A stretch of 64,000 nt of DNA from Cytophagales bacterium (GCA_020403045.1 JADBYK010000038.1:24529-88528), one strand, 5' to 3'. Shown: positions 16,902 to 26,198, counted from the stretch's first letter. The notes: generated by a model from the letters alone, not told the origin. Program-made: numbers and translations.

Positions 16902-19301
16902 ATGAACCGTACCATTCGCAAAGTCGCAGTTTTAGGATCAGGAATTATGGGCTCACGCATTGCGTGCCACTTCGCCAATATTGGTTGTGAAGTGCTGTTG
17001 CTGGATATCGCCCCCAAAGAACTAACTGATGAAGAGAAAAAGAAAAGCTTAACGCTAGATCATCCCGCTGTGAAGAACAGAATTGTGAATGCGGCTTTCG
17101 ATGCTACCCTTAAGGCAAATCCCGCTTCACTCTTTAATAGGAAGTTCGCTTCGCGCATCAAGTTGGGCAATTTTAAAGATGACATGTCCAAAATCAAAAA
17201 TGTTGATTGGACGATCGAGGTCGTTGTCGAGAACCTGGACATTAAAAAGAAAGTTTATGAAGAGGTTGAGAAGTACAGAACACCCGGAACGTTAATTACT
17301 TCCAATACTTCGGGCATCCCAATTCATCTCATGGGCGAAGGACGTAGCGAAGATTTTCAAAAACACTTTGCCGGCACACACTTTTTTAACCCTCCCCGCT
17401 ACTTAAAATTATTGGAGATCATCCCAACAGGGAAGACTGATCCGGCCGTTACGAAATTCCTGATGCATTATGGCGATCTTTTCCTAGGAAAGACGACAGT
17501 ATTGTGCAAAGACACGCCTGCTTTCATTGGAAACAGGGTGGGAATTTTTGGGTTGCTGAAAGTAATTGACTCGATGCGCAAGTTTGACTTGAATGTGGAC
17601 GAAGTAGATAAGTTAACAGGGCCGGTCATCGGCAGACCAAAGTCTGCCACATTCCGCACTTCGGATGTAGTGGGTTTAGATACCTTGGTGAAAGTTTCCA
17701 ATAATCTCTATGCCGGATTAGTAAATGACGAAGGCAGAGAAATGTTTAAACTTCCTGAAGTGGTTACGAAGCTCGAGCAGAACAAATGGTTGGGAGATAA
17801 AACGGGGCAGGGCTTTTACAAGAAATCAAAGAATGCCAAAGGTGAAACAGAAATCTTAACTCTGGATTTAAAGACATTAGAATACAAGCCAAAGGCAAAA
17901 GCAAAATTTGCAACACTGGAAACAACAAAGACGATTGACAACTTAAAAGATCGCTTCAAAGTGTTGCTAGCCGGAAAAGACAAGGCTGGTGATTTCTATC
18001 GCGATTGTTTTTACGGATTGTTCCAATACGTAACCAACCGCATTCCTGAAATCAGTGACGAACTTTTCCGTATAGATGATGCGGTAAGTGGCGGTTTTGG
18101 TTGGGATCTCGGGCCGTTCGAAACATGGGATGCAGTAGGTGTTGAAAAATCAATTCCGCTCATGGAGGCAGCCGGCTACAAACCTGCGCAATGGGTGTAT
18201 GACATGATTGCTTCAGGAAACAAAACCTTCTACAAAGCAGATGGTGGCCAGAAGAAGTACTATGACATTCCTACCAAGACATATAAATCAATTTCTGGAA
18301 GAGAGAATTTTATCATTCTAGAAAACAAGAGTGAAAACATCGTTTGGAAAAATGCCGATTCAAAAATTATTGATTTGGGTGATGGCGTGCTAAACTTCGG
18401 CTGGCATAGCAAGAGCTTCACATTAGGCAGTGCGGTCATCGAGGGAATGAACAAAGCCATCGATATGGCGGAGAAAGATTACAAAGGTCTGGTGATAGGC
18501 CACCAAGGTGCAGACTTTTCGCTGGGAGCTAATTTAGGCTTGGTGTTTATGTATGCCATCGAGCAAGATTATGATGAGATCGATTTCATGATCAAGGCTT
18601 TCCAACAATCAGTGATGCGCATTCGTTACTCAGGTGTACCAGTTGCAGTTTGTCCGCAGGGCAGAACGCTAGGAGGCGGTTGTGAAATGACCATGCATGC
18701 AGACATCGCCCAGGCAGCAGCTGAAACTTATATTGGATTAGTAGAAGTGGGTGTTGGACTAATCCCCGGTGGAGGCGGAACCAAAGAATTCACCAAACGG
18801 GTGAGTGATGCGATGGAAGAAGGGGATGTGGAATTGAATGCACTTCAAAATGCGTTTATGACCATTGCAACGGCAAAAGTTGCTACCTCAGCAGAGGAAG
18901 CGCGTGAGTTTGGCATCTTGAAAAAGATTGATCGCGTGTCGATGAATAAAGACAGACAGATTGCCGATGCTAAGCAAGCCGTTCTTGATCTGGTGGAAGC
19001 AGGCTATACCATGCAACCGCAAGCAAAAAATATTAAAGTGCAAGGTCGAACCGGTCAAGCTTTGTTCTTAGCAGGCTTGCAAGGAATGAAAATGGGCAAG
19101 TACATTTCAGAGCATGATGCCAAAGTTGCCAGGTGGATCTCTAACATTATGTGCGGAGGCGATTTAACATCTCCGCAAGAAGTGAGCGAGCAATACTTAC
19201 TTGATCTGGAGAGAGAAGCATTCTTGTCATTAACAGGTGAGAAGAAAACATTGGAAAGAATTCAGGCAATATTAACGGGAGGGAAACCATTGAGAAATTA
19301 G
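16902..19301 (+). CDS. 3-hydroxyacyl-CoA dehydrogenase / enoyl-CoA hydratase (FadJ-like)
   Basis: 799 residues from the ATG at 16902 (NRTIRKVAVLG). The N-terminal NAD-binding domain has GSGIMGSRIACHFANIG, and HFAGTHFFNPPRYLKLLEII marks the dehydrogenase active site. The C-terminal dehydrogenase domain follows to about residue 450. A crotonase (enoyl-CoA hydratase/isomerase) domain occupies about 480-700, with GHQGADFSLGANL and GGGCEMTMHADIAQ and the glycine-rich LIPGGGGTKEF. It catalyses the hydration and oxidation steps of fatty-acid beta-oxidation. The domain order (dehydrogenase first) is opposite to E. coli FadB but usual for Bacteroidota. It works with the thiolase and acyl-CoA dehydrogenase downstream. 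Confidence 0.93.
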   Translation: MNRTIRKVAVLGSGIMGSRIACHFANIGCEVLLLDIAPKELTDEEKKKSLTLDHPAVKNRIVNAAFDATLKANPASLFNRKFASRIKLGNFKDDMSKIKNVDWTIEVVVENLDIKKKVYEEVEKYRTPGTLITSNTSGIPIHLMGEGRSEDFQKHFAGTHFFNPPRYLKLLEIIPTGKTDPAVTKFLMHYGDLFLGKTTVLCKDTPAFIGNRVGIFGLLKVIDSMRKFDLNVDEVDKLTGPVIGRPKSATFRTSDVVGLDTLVKVSNNLYAGLVNDEGREMFKLPEVVTKLEQNKWLGDKTGQGFYKKSKNAKGETEILTLDLKTLEYKPKAKAKFATLETTKTIDNLKDRFKVLLAGKDKAGDFYRDCFYGLFQYVTNRIPEISDELFRIDDAVSGGFGWDLGPFETWDAVGVEKSIPLMEAAGYKPAQWVYDMIASGNKTFYKADGGQKKYYDIPTKTYKSISGRENFIILENKSENIVWKNADSKIIDLGDGVLNFGWHSKSFTLGSAVIEGMNKAIDMAEKDYKGLVIGHQGADFSLGANLGLVFMYAIEQDYDEIDFMIKAFQQSVMRIRYSGVPVAVCPQGRTLGGGCEMTMHADIAQAAAETYIGLVEVGVGLIPGGGGTKEFTKRVSDAMEEGDVELNALQNAFMTIATAKVATSAEEAREFGILKKIDRVSMNKDRQIADAKQAVLDLVEAGYTMQPQAKNIKVQGRTGQALFLAGLQGMKMGKYISEHDAKVARWISNIMCGGDLTSPQEVSEQYLLDLEREAFLSLTGEKKTLERIQAILTGGKPLRN

Positions 19302-19312
19302 TATTTAGTAGA

Positions 19313-19416
19313 GAGTATTGAGTCTTGAGATTCTGTGCTCTCCAACTAGGTAACATCAAAAAACATTAGTTAAGAATAGAACTTAAAGTGATCTCATTAC
19401 TCACGACTCAATACTC
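19313..19416. repeat. Inverted-repeat-bounded spacer without an ORF
   Basis: The 121-bp gap before the thiolase gene is bracketed by a perfect 12-bp inverted repeat: GAGTATTGAGTC at 19313-19324 and GACTCAATACTC at 19405-19416, the latter ending 6 bp before the thiolase ATG. The interior (about 80 bp) has no gene. The geometry matches the bracketed four-helix-bundle gene 1.2 kb downstream. Confidence 0.65.
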
Positions 19417-19422
19417 AAATCT

Positions 19423-20601
19423 ATGACAGACGCATACATCGTAGCCGGATTCCGCACAGCGGTAGGCAAAGCAAAAAAAGGAGGCTTTCGATTTGTAAGA
19501 CCTGATGATCTTGCCTCGGATGTGATTAAACACTTGGTGAAATCAATCCCCGGCTTAGAAAACAAAATGGTCGATGATCTCATTGTTGGCAATGCGGTTC
19601 CCGAAGCGGAGCAAGGTATGCAAATGGGTCGCATCATTTCACTGCTTGCGCTTGGTCTTGATACACCAGGCATGGTGATCAATCGCTATTGCGGATCAGG
19701 AGTGGAGGCTATCGCTATTGCGAGTCATCGCATCCAAGCGGGACAAGCCGATGTAATTATTGCCGGTGGAACAGAGTCCATGTCTTTAGTTCCGGTGATG
19801 GGTTTTAAGACTGCCTTGAATTATGCGATCGCCAAGGACAACCCGACCTATTATACAAGCATGGGGTTGACAGCCGAAGAAGTATCGAAGCAATTTAACA
19901 TTACTCGAGAAGAGCAAGATCAATTTTCAGTCGAGTCGCATGTGAAAGCGGCAGCAGCGTGGAAAGAAGGAAAATTTACAAACGAGATTGTGCCTATCAC
20001 GGTAAAGGAAGTATTTGTGGATGAGAACATGAAAAAGCAAACTCGCGAATACGTAGTCAACAAAGATGAAGGTATTCGTGCGGACACCACTTTCGAAGGA
20101 CTTTCAAAATTGAAACCGGTATTTGCGGTGGGCGGTTCTGTTACCGCTGGAAATTCATCTCAAACTTCAGATGGCGCAGCCTTTGTGGCTGTGATGAGTG
20201 AGAAGATGGTGAAGCAACTGAATCTAAAACCCATCGCTCGCATGGTGAGTTATGCTACGGCAGGTGTTGATCCACGAATCATGGGTATTGGTCCTGTGGC
20301 CGCTATTCCTAAAGCACTCAAAATAGCCGGATTGAAATTACAAGACATCGATTTGATTGAGTTGAACGAAGCCTTTGCCGCACAATCATTGGCAGTGGCA
20401 AAAGAACTGGGCATCGATAGATCTAAATTAAATGTAAACGGAGGCGCCATTGCAGTAGGTCATCCGCTCGGGTCATCAGGCGCACGCTTATCAGTTCAAT
20501 TGTTCAACGAACTCCGCAGACAAAATAAAAAATATGGAATGGTGACTGCCTGCGTAGGTGGAGGACAAGGAGTGGCAGGGATTTATGAACTTTTGAATTA
20601 G
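19423..20601 (+). CDS. Acetyl-CoA C-acyltransferase (thiolase, FadA-like)
   Basis: 392 residues, standard thiolase length. The nucleophilic Cys lies in NRYCGSGVEAI near residue 89. The conserved NEAFAAQ motif, the catalytic His in GGAIAVGHPLGSSGAR, and the second Cys in TACVGGGQG near the C-terminus are all present. It performs the thiolytic cleavage that ends each beta-oxidation cycle. It follows the hydroxyacyl-CoA dehydrogenase gene in the same orientation, separated by an inverted-repeat spacer. Confidence 0.95.
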   Translation: MTDAYIVAGFRTAVGKAKKGGFRFVRPDDLASDVIKHLVKSIPGLENKMVDDLIVGNAVPEAEQGMQMGRIISLLALGLDTPGMVINRYCGSGVEAIAIASHRIQAGQADVIIAGGTESMSLVPVMGFKTALNYAIAKDNPTYYTSMGLTAEEVSKQFNITREEQDQFSVESHVKAAAAWKEGKFTNEIVPITVKEVFVDENMKKQTREYVVNKDEGIRADTTFEGLSKLKPVFAVGGSVTAGNSSQTSDGAAFVAVMSEKMVKQLNLKPIARMVSYATAGVDPRIMGIGPVAAIPKALKIAGLKLQDIDLIELNEAFAAQSLAVAKELGIDRSKLNVNGGAIAVGHPLGSSGARLSVQLFNELRRQNKKYGMVTACVGGGQGVAGIYELLN

Positions 20602-20618
20602 ATAAGTAGTGAGATATG

Positions 20619-20993
20619 AGATTTGAGATATGCATAACCTCAAAGAGTTGAAGATTTGGCATAAAGCGATTGAACTTTCAACAGAAGTGTATCGCTTGAC
20701 TGCCGATTTTCCGAAGGAAGAAAAGTATGGACTCACATCTCAAATTAGGCGAGCTGCCGTTTCAGTTCCTTCTAATATCGCAGAGGGAGCCGGGAGAAAT
20801 TCTGATAAGGAGTTTATCCATTTCTTGGGAATTTCAAACGGCTCTTCCTATGAACTACAAACACAACTTATAATCTCTAAAAACTTAAGTTTGATTGGTA
20901 ACGGTGTTGATCTGATACTCGATCAAATCGACCAAATACGAAAGATGAACTATTCACTTCAAGCAAAACTTTCAAAGGACTAATCTCAAATCT
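20619..20993. repeat. 11-bp inverted repeats bracketing the four-helix-bundle gene
   Basis: AGATTTGAGAT at 20619-20629 abuts the ATG of the four-helix-bundle gene. Its exact reverse complement ATCTCAAATCT at 20983-20993 begins on the last base of that gene's stop codon and ends 1 bp before the next gene's ATG. The left copy sits in a 7-bp tandem run (TGAGATA, TGAGATT, TGAGATA). Confidence 0.75.
20630..20983 (+). CDS. Four-helix-bundle protein (23S rRNA-intervening-sequence family)
   Basis: 117 residues, the usual size of the S23/four-helix-bundle family (TIGR02436/PF05635). Characteristic words are LKIWHKAIELSTEVYRLTADFPKEEKYGL, LTSQIRRAAVSVPSNIAEGAGR and FLGISNGSSYELQTQL. Family members occur in intervening sequences of 23S rRNA and include the Avd accessory protein of diversity-generating retroelements; most have no known function. 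The gene is wedged between thiolase and acyl-CoA dehydrogenase, to which it has no metabolic relation, and is tightly bracketed by inverted repeats. A second member lies at 49588. Confidence 0.92.
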   Translation: MHNLKELKIWHKAIELSTEVYRLTADFPKEEKYGLTSQIRRAAVSVPSNIAEGAGRNSDKEFIHFLGISNGSSYELQTQLIISKNLSLIGNGVDLILDQIDQIRKMNYSLQAKLSKD

Positions 20994-20994
20994 T

Positions 20995-22794
20995 ATGACA
21001 ACAATAGAAACAAAAAAAGCAATTAAAGGAGGAGAGTTCCTCATCCGCGAAACACAGGCACATGAAATTTTCATTCCTGAAGAATTTACAGAAGAACAAA
21101 AGATGATTGCACAAACGTGTAAGGATTTTTTGAAGCAAGAGGTATATCCTCACTTGGATCTGATCGACTCGCAGAAAGACCCGAAGTTGATGCCATCCTT
21201 GTTGGATAAGGCGGGAGCATTGGGTTTACTAGGTACTTCTGTTCCGCAAGAGCTCGGTGGTTTCGGCATGGATTTTAACACGACCATGCTGGTAGCCGAA
21301 GCAGTTGGTGGAGGGTATTCTTTTGCTGTTGCCATCTCTGCTCACACCGGTATTGGCACACTTCCGATTTTGTATTATGGAAATGACGCCCAAAAGAAAA
21401 AGTACATTCCTAAGCTGGCATCGGGAGAGTGGAAGGCGAGCTACTGTTTGACAGAACCTGATTCCGGTTCTGATGCGAACAGCGGAAAGACCAAAGCAAA
21501 ATTGACGGCTGATGGAAAGCACTATCTTATCACCGGTCAGAAGATGTGGATCACTAACGGTGGCTTTGCAGATGTTTTTATTGTGTTTGCAAAAATCGAC
21601 AACGACAAAAACCTTACGGCTTTTATCGTAGAGAAAGGCTTTGGTGGCATCACCATGAATGAAGAAGAAAAGAAAATGGGTATCAAAGGATCTTCCACCC
21701 GCCAGATTTTCTTTAACGATTGCAAAGTGCCGGTAGAAAATTTATTGAGCGAGCGCGAAAACGGTTTTAAGATCGCGGTGAACATTTTAAACATTGGCCG
21801 CATTAAACTAGGCGTGGGTGCGTTGGGTGGATCGAAAGGTACCATCAGCCAGGCGATCAAGTATTCCAATGAGCGCAAGCAATTTGGTGTGGCTATTTCC
21901 ACCTTCGGAGCGATTAAGCATAAGATTGCAGAAGTGGTAACAAAAATTTTCGCGTCAGAGTCAGCGCACTATCGCGCTTCTCAGAACATCGATGATGCCT
22001 ACAATGCGTTTGTCGCGGGGGGTATGGATTCAGGCCAGGCGAGATTAAAAGCATTGGAAGAATTTGCCATCGAGTGTGCTATATTGAAAGTACACGGCAG
22101 TGAAGTGTTAGATTTTTCAGTGGATGAAGGCGTGCAGATTTACGGAGGTATGGGCTTCTCCGCAGAAGGTCCTATGGATCGAGCGTATCGCGATGCGCGC
22201 ATCAACCGCATCTTTGAAGGAACCAACGAAATCAACCGACTGCTTACTATCGACATGCTTTTGAAGCGTGCGATGAAGGGCACATTGGATTTGATGACTC
22301 CCGCGATGGCTGTGCAAAAAGAATTGACTTCCATTCCTGATTTTGGCGCCAGTGATGACACTGCCCTATTTGCGAAAGAGAAAAAGGCACTGGCGAATTT
22401 GAAGAAAGCGGGTTTGATGGTTTCAGGTGCCGCCATTCAAAAGTTTATGATGAAGCTATCTGAAGAGCAGGAGATATTGATGAATCTTGCAGATATGCTC
22501 ATTGAGGGCTATGTGGCCGAGTCGGTGATTTTGCGTGTAGAAAAATTAGTTGGCGTGCGCGGAGAGAAAGCGTGCGAAGTGGAAATTGCGATGGCAATGA
22601 TTTACCTACACTACGCTATTGAAAAAGCAGCAGGAGCTGGCAAGCAGGCCATCTATGGATTTGCCGAAGGAGACGAACTACGTTTTATGATGCTCGGCCT
22701 CAAGCGCTTCACGAAAATTGATGCATACAATTTAAAAGAAGCCAGACGCAAAGTAGCGAACCATGCAATTGGTAAAGGAGAATATCCTTTCTAG
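20995..22794 (+). CDS. Acyl-CoA dehydrogenase (FadE-like)
   Basis: 599 residues; FAD enzyme for the first step of beta-oxidation. The N-terminal helical domain is followed by the substrate/FAD segment YCLTEPDSGSDANSGKTKA, then the C-terminal helical domain with RKQFGVAISTFGAIKHKIAE and QIYGGMGFSAEGPMDRAYRD. The adjoining INRIFEGTNEINRLL is the typical FAD-contacting signature. A further 200 residues after the canonical domain match the longer Bacteroidota/Gram-positive form. The ATG lies 1 bp after the right inverted repeat of the inserted four-helix-bundle gene. It is the last gene of the operon and is followed by a terminator. Confidence 0.94.
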   Translation: MTTIETKKAIKGGEFLIRETQAHEIFIPEEFTEEQKMIAQTCKDFLKQEVYPHLDLIDSQKDPKLMPSLLDKAGALGLLGTSVPQELGGFGMDFNTTMLVAEAVGGGYSFAVAISAHTGIGTLPILYYGNDAQKKKYIPKLASGEWKASYCLTEPDSGSDANSGKTKAKLTADGKHYLITGQKMWITNGGFADVFIVFAKIDNDKNLTAFIVEKGFGGITMNEEEKKMGIKGSSTRQIFFNDCKVPVENLLSERENGFKIAVNILNIGRIKLGVGALGGSKGTISQAIKYSNERKQFGVAISTFGAIKHKIAEVVTKIFASESAHYRASQNIDDAYNAFVAGGMDSGQARLKALEEFAIECAILKVHGSEVLDFSVDEGVQIYGGMGFSAEGPMDRAYRDARINRIFEGTNEINRLLTIDMLLKRAMKGTLDLMTPAMAVQKELTSIPDFGASDDTALFAKEKKALANLKKAGLMVSGAAIQKFMMKLSEEQEILMNLADMLIEGYVAESVILRVEKLVGVRGEKACEVEIAMAMIYLHYAIEKAAGAGKQAIYGFAEGDELRFMMLGLKRFTKIDAYNLKEARRKVANHAIGKGEYPF

Positions 22795-22822
22795 ACGTTA
22801 GACATAAGTAGTAAGACGTAAG

Positions 22823-22855
22823 AAAGCCCGGGAGAAATTCCGGGCTTTTGTTTTT
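22823..22855 (+). terminator. Rho-independent terminator of the beta-oxidation operon
   Basis: Perfect 9-bp stem AAAGCCCGG / CCGGGCTTT (22823-22831 and 22840-22848), with an 8-nt loop and a T-rich tail to 22855. Between the stop and the hairpin is a short tandem-like stretch (GACGTTAGAC, AAGACGTAAG). Confidence 0.88.
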
Positions 22856-22891
22856 GTGGATGCTCACACTATTTATTTGCATGGGATACCT

Positions 22892-23740
22892 CTACTTCAG
22901 CCCATCCAAAAACGCATATACCTTATCAAAATGATTAAGTGGTTCGATATGCGTGCCCTTCACTACGATATGTTCATATCGGTGTGTAAAGTTTTTTTGT
23001 TTCAACCGTTCCACCAATTGCTCGGACATTTCTTTAGCCGGCCATTGTTCATCTTGCTCAGCAGAAAGAATAAAGATTGGTCCATTGATTTTCTCTACTT
23101 CAATTTCAGCTTTCGTAACGGCTTCCGTGTTTTCCAACATCATTGAAAAAGCACCAAGCAAATCTCCTTTCAACGCGGGCCATAAAGTTTTGAATGGAGC
23201 CGGTACATACGTTACTTCTCGTTCATTGTGCATCCACGAAGAGGTATTGGCTGAAATGGTAATGGCGGGAAAACTGATATGTGAAGTAGAAAGCGCAATC
23301 ACGCCTTTGAAACATGAATAGCGACTGGCCAGATTCAGTACTAACTCACCTCCCTTGGACGCGCCCATCAAGATAATACGGGCAGTGTCTATTTGCGGTA
23401 TTCGTTTGGCGATGCTAAGAATCGTATCAGTAATGGCGTTGAGCGAAATGCGGTCGAGTGAACCGGGTGAATTCTCGGTTTTAAAATAGCCAATGGCCAA
23501 CACGGCAAAGCCATGCGCCAATATTGAATCGCGTTTGTTTTTCAAATAATTTCGCTCCCAGTCATTCCCTCCGGAGCCGCCTCCAAAAGCAACGATCAAC
23601 GGTTGCTTCGCGCCATCACTCAAGTATAAATGCGTATCCATTTTTCCATGATTATCGGATAGCGAAGGCGTACGCCAACCCACATAAAAAAAGATGACGG
23701 CCAAAAAGAACACACCAATCCCAGCAATTTTCATTTTCAT
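22892..23740 (-). CDS. BAAT/acyl-CoA thioester hydrolase-like alpha/beta hydrolase
   Basis: 282 residues with an N-terminal hydrophobic signal or anchor (about 6-23). The nucleophile motif LMGASKGGELVLNLASRY, with Ser near residue 137, matches the C-terminal domain of bile-acid-CoA:amino acid N-acyltransferase and acyl-CoA thioesterases. FAVLAIGYF and FILSAEQDEQWPAKEMSEQL carry the fold's conserved Asp region, and the catalytic His is probably in VVKGTHIEPLNH. The membrane-facing signal suggests an exported esterase rather than a cytosolic CoA enzyme. Convergent with the beta-oxidation operon. Confidence 0.8.
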   Translation of the reverse strand: MKMKIAGIGVFFLAVIFFYVGWRTPSLSDNHGKMDTHLYLSDGAKQPLIVAFGGGSGGNDWERNYLKNKRDSILAHGFAVLAIGYFKTENSPGSLDRISLNAITDTILSIAKRIPQIDTARIILMGASKGGELVLNLASRYSCFKGVIALSTSHISFPAITISANTSSWMHNEREVTYVPAPFKTLWPALKGDLLGAFSMMLENTEAVTKAEIEVEKINGPIFILSAEQDEQWPAKEMSEQLVERLKQKNFTHRYEHIVVKGTHIEPLNHFDKVYAFLDGLK

Positions 23741-23785
23741 AAAAAAGAAATTAGTTTTTAGAATAGTATGATTGAAAGGACTCGA

Positions 23786-24607
23786 CTAAACAGCAGTCGT
23801 CTCTATTGGTTTGGACAGATATTCGTACCCACGATAGAGCACCAGTATTTCGATCACCACAGCAGGTATCAATACCACGTAACTGATGAAGAACAACACC
23901 ACGGTAATGAGCATACAACCCATCACAATTTCCAATACGCCCGCAATGCGCGAAAGTTCGCCCATGCCATCTTGCAGTTGAAGGAGAGCTACCCCGAACA
24001 CAATACCCACTGCACCCATCATTACAGCGATTGCAGCGTAAAAAATCCAAACACGCTCAACGTTTTCAACAGACAGCGAACTGATATCTAAAACACCCTT
24101 ACAGACAGTCACAACAACAAGTAGATAGGCGGCCACCTTCAACAACGAATTTTCAAATACCGTGCTTAAGGCAATAAATCCTCGCGCGAACAGTGCAAAC
24201 GAAACCACCATCATCACCGTAAGGCCGGTGTAGATGGCATTCATCCGAAATCCCCAGTCGCGGCCGTCCGTGAACCATGCAATGTCCATCGTGCCGAGAA
24301 TAATTTCAGAAATCAGATAAACTGCTCCCGCCAACACGGCTATCAAGAGCGAGTTTCGGTGGGTGGTAGGTAAAGTGCTTTTTTGTGTTTCCATCACTTG
24401 ATTTTGTTTGGTTGAAAATGACTCATAACTCTCTCCAAGTGCTTCCAATAAAATTTTTACAGTAATAATCCGGGGCAATACCTCGCCCGCCTCGATGCGC
24501 TGAATGGTGCGCACGCTCACGTGGCTTTTTTCCACCAACTCTTCCTGAGTAAGGTTTTTTTCTTTGCGTAAAGTGGTCAATCGCCTGCCTAATTCCGGTT
24601 GTTGCAT
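23786..24607 (-). CDS. HTH (XRE-type) DNA-binding protein with multi-pass membrane domain
   Basis: 273 residues. Residues 6-62 form an XRE/Cro-like helix-turn-helix (LGRRLTTLRKEKNLTQEELVEKSHVSVRTIQRIEAGE, shown as a continuous domain). From about residue 80 to 265 there are some six hydrophobic helices. The layout suggests a membrane-tethered transcription regulator that senses membrane or envelope state. This is inference; no partner gene is obvious. The start is the ATG at 24607 (QQPELGRR). Confidence 0.83.
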   Translation of the reverse strand: MQQPELGRRLTTLRKEKNLTQEELVEKSHVSVRTIQRIEAGEVLPRIITVKILLEALGESYESFSTKQNQVMETQKSTLPTTHRNSLLIAVLAGAVYLISEIILGTMDIAWFTDGRDWGFRMNAIYTGLTVMMVVSFALFARGFIALSTVFENSLLKVAAYLLVVVTVCKGVLDISSLSVENVERVWIFYAAIAVMMGAVGIVFGVALLQLQDGMGELSRIAGVLEIVMGCMLITVVLFFISYVVLIPAVVIEILVLYRGYEYLSKPIETTAV

Positions 24608-24754
24608 AACAATTTTTTAGAAGCACAATGTTACGCGTTTAACGGGCATGGAGGAATCAGCAGATGCCATTTTTACCCGTCAATTACCCGTCATTTGATG
24701 GAAATGGCACGACAATGCATTGTTTCGGGTAGATTGGAAGGGGAGCTGAGATTT

Positions 24755-24815
24755 TTTGGGCGAGCCTCCACGAGCGAAGTTTGCTGTCAAGGTATCAATA
24801 GGTATGCAATTGCTA
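24755..24815 (+). repeat. Degenerate copy of a GGGCGTGCC-type intergenic repeat
   Basis: TTTGGGCGAGCCTCCACGAG and the following CGAAGTTT...CAAGGT resemble the start of the element at 29001-29040 (TTTGGGCGTGCCCCCGCGA, CGAGGCTTT, CAAGGT). The rest of the 400-bp gap 24608-25007 holds no convincing gene; an open frame on the plus strand lacks a recognisable product. Confidence 0.35.
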
Positions 24816-24950
24816 ATGCACAAGTTTTCGCAGAAAAAAGGAGTGTGGCCATACCGCGCAAACTGTTCTGGGAAAAGCCAGAAGACATGCTGAGGTTTTT
24901 GTTTAACTCTGGTTGATATTGTATTTCTTTAAGAGCAAACACACATGTTC

Positions 24951-24987
24951 AAAAAAATAATCCCAGCGCAAATGCACCGGGATCATT
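24951..24987 (-). terminator. Probable terminator for the VWA gene
   Basis: On the minus strand AATGATCCC pairs with GGGATTATT (24979-24987 and 24956-24964, one G-T pair), followed by a run of seven T residues. It lies about 20 bp beyond the stop of the VWA gene. Confidence 0.65.
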
Positions 24988-25007
24988 CTCTCCCACCAAT
25001 TCAAACC

Positions 25008-26147
25008 CTACCAATTCAATTTTTTTGATTTAGCCTGTACCTTTATCGACCGCATCATCGCGCCATCCAGGCTTGTATCGTTGCTTTCTTTTGTGGTGTT
25101 GGTCTTGATGAATTCAAGGCGTTTTTTATTCAGTGTTTGTATTTCATTTTGAATGACTTTGCGTTCTTCCGCTTTCTGAACAACGTACGCTTTACGTTTC
25201 TCAACCGTCATTCCTTTCATCTCTTTTGGCAAACTTTCTTCGTCTGCCTCAACAATGATTTTGTCATTTGACTTTGAAGCATCTACCAAATCCCACGATG
25301 AATTTTCATAGGCATGTGAACTTTTGGAAACGGCCCGCTCTACTTTGTTGGCTTTGCCATAGCTATCTGCATTGCTATCTTGACGGGTTTGTGATTCTTT
25401 TTTTGACTGACCTTGTGTTCCATAGTAAACATATGTGCGGTTCAGTCGCTCGTTGCATTCTGAAATTTTATCATCGTAGGGCGTTGATATGTAAACGGTT
25501 TTTTGATTTTGTTCAATGCTCATATAGCTACCACCTGTCATGTCCGCTCCGTCTTTCCAATTGGTGTTAATACCCTCGTTGAAGTCGCCACAATAAATAG
25601 TATTTACCACTACTCCTTTTTTTTTTGCATTACTATTTGCCGTACGATAGGAAACAGACCCTTGCGTGAAAGGCTCATTGCCAGTAATAAAAATGACTTT
25701 TAAATCATTGCTAGATACAGACCAATTTAGTTGTTGCAACGAAGTATGGATAACTTGGCCACAGTATTCGTTCCCGCCATTGGTGCGAAGGGAGAAGAGT
25801 TTCTCAGAAATTAAATCTAAGTCGGTGGTAAAGCCGCTCACCATGCGGATGTGTCCTTCGCGACCGGGCAACCCATCGTTGCCATATTCATACAATGCAA
25901 TTTTAATGGCAGGCCGTGAGCCATCATCACATTTGGCGGCAGCCAGCTCATTTACAATTTTCCACAATTGCGATTTGGCTTGCTCAATCAAGCCATCCAT
26001 GCTGTTGCTGGTATCGAGCAACAAGGCAAGTTGAATGTTTTGCTCTTTCGCTGGCTTTTCTGTACCAATACGAAAGGACATGAGACTGAAAGCAACCATA
26101 GCCATGAAGGCGTAAGTGCTTTTTTGGAAGAAGTTATTAGGTATCAT
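25008..26147 (-). CDS. von Willebrand factor A domain protein
   Basis: 379 residues with a signal-like N-terminus (STYAFMAMVAFSLMSF). The VWA domain spans about 38-230, with an intact MIDAS metal site, DTSNSMDG at about 45-52, and LKVIFITGNEPF. The C-terminal third is low-complexity and charged (AYVVQKAEERKVIQNEIQTL), with a helical tail. Secreted or periplasmic VWA proteins of this sort mediate protein contacts; the ligand is unknown. It is divergent from the LytS-type kinase gene. Confidence 0.85.
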   Translation of the reverse strand: MIPNNFFQKSTYAFMAMVAFSLMSFRIGTEKPAKEQNIQLALLLDTSNSMDGLIEQAKSQLWKIVNELAAAKCDDGSRPAIKIALYEYGNDGLPGREGHIRMVSGFTTDLDLISEKLFSLRTNGGNEYCGQVIHTSLQQLNWSVSSNDLKVIFITGNEPFTQGSVSYRTANSNAKKKGVVVNTIYCGDFNEGINTNWKDGADMTGGSYMSIEQNQKTVYISTPYDDKISECNERLNRTYVYYGTQGQSKKESQTRQDSNADSYGKANKVERAVSKSSHAYENSSWDLVDASKSNDKIIVEADEESLPKEMKGMTVEKRKAYVVQKAEERKVIQNEIQTLNKKRLEFIKTNTTKESNDTSLDGAMMRSIKVQAKSKKLNW

Positions 26148-26198
26148 ACATTTATTGGTTTGGTAAATTTTACGTATCGTTCCGGTTTTAGATAGCCA

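Noticed and set aside
24599..24916. Plus-strand open frame of 105 codons
   Set aside because: No signal, motif or codon bias of a real gene; it runs through a repeat relic and starts inside the HTH gene's 5' end.
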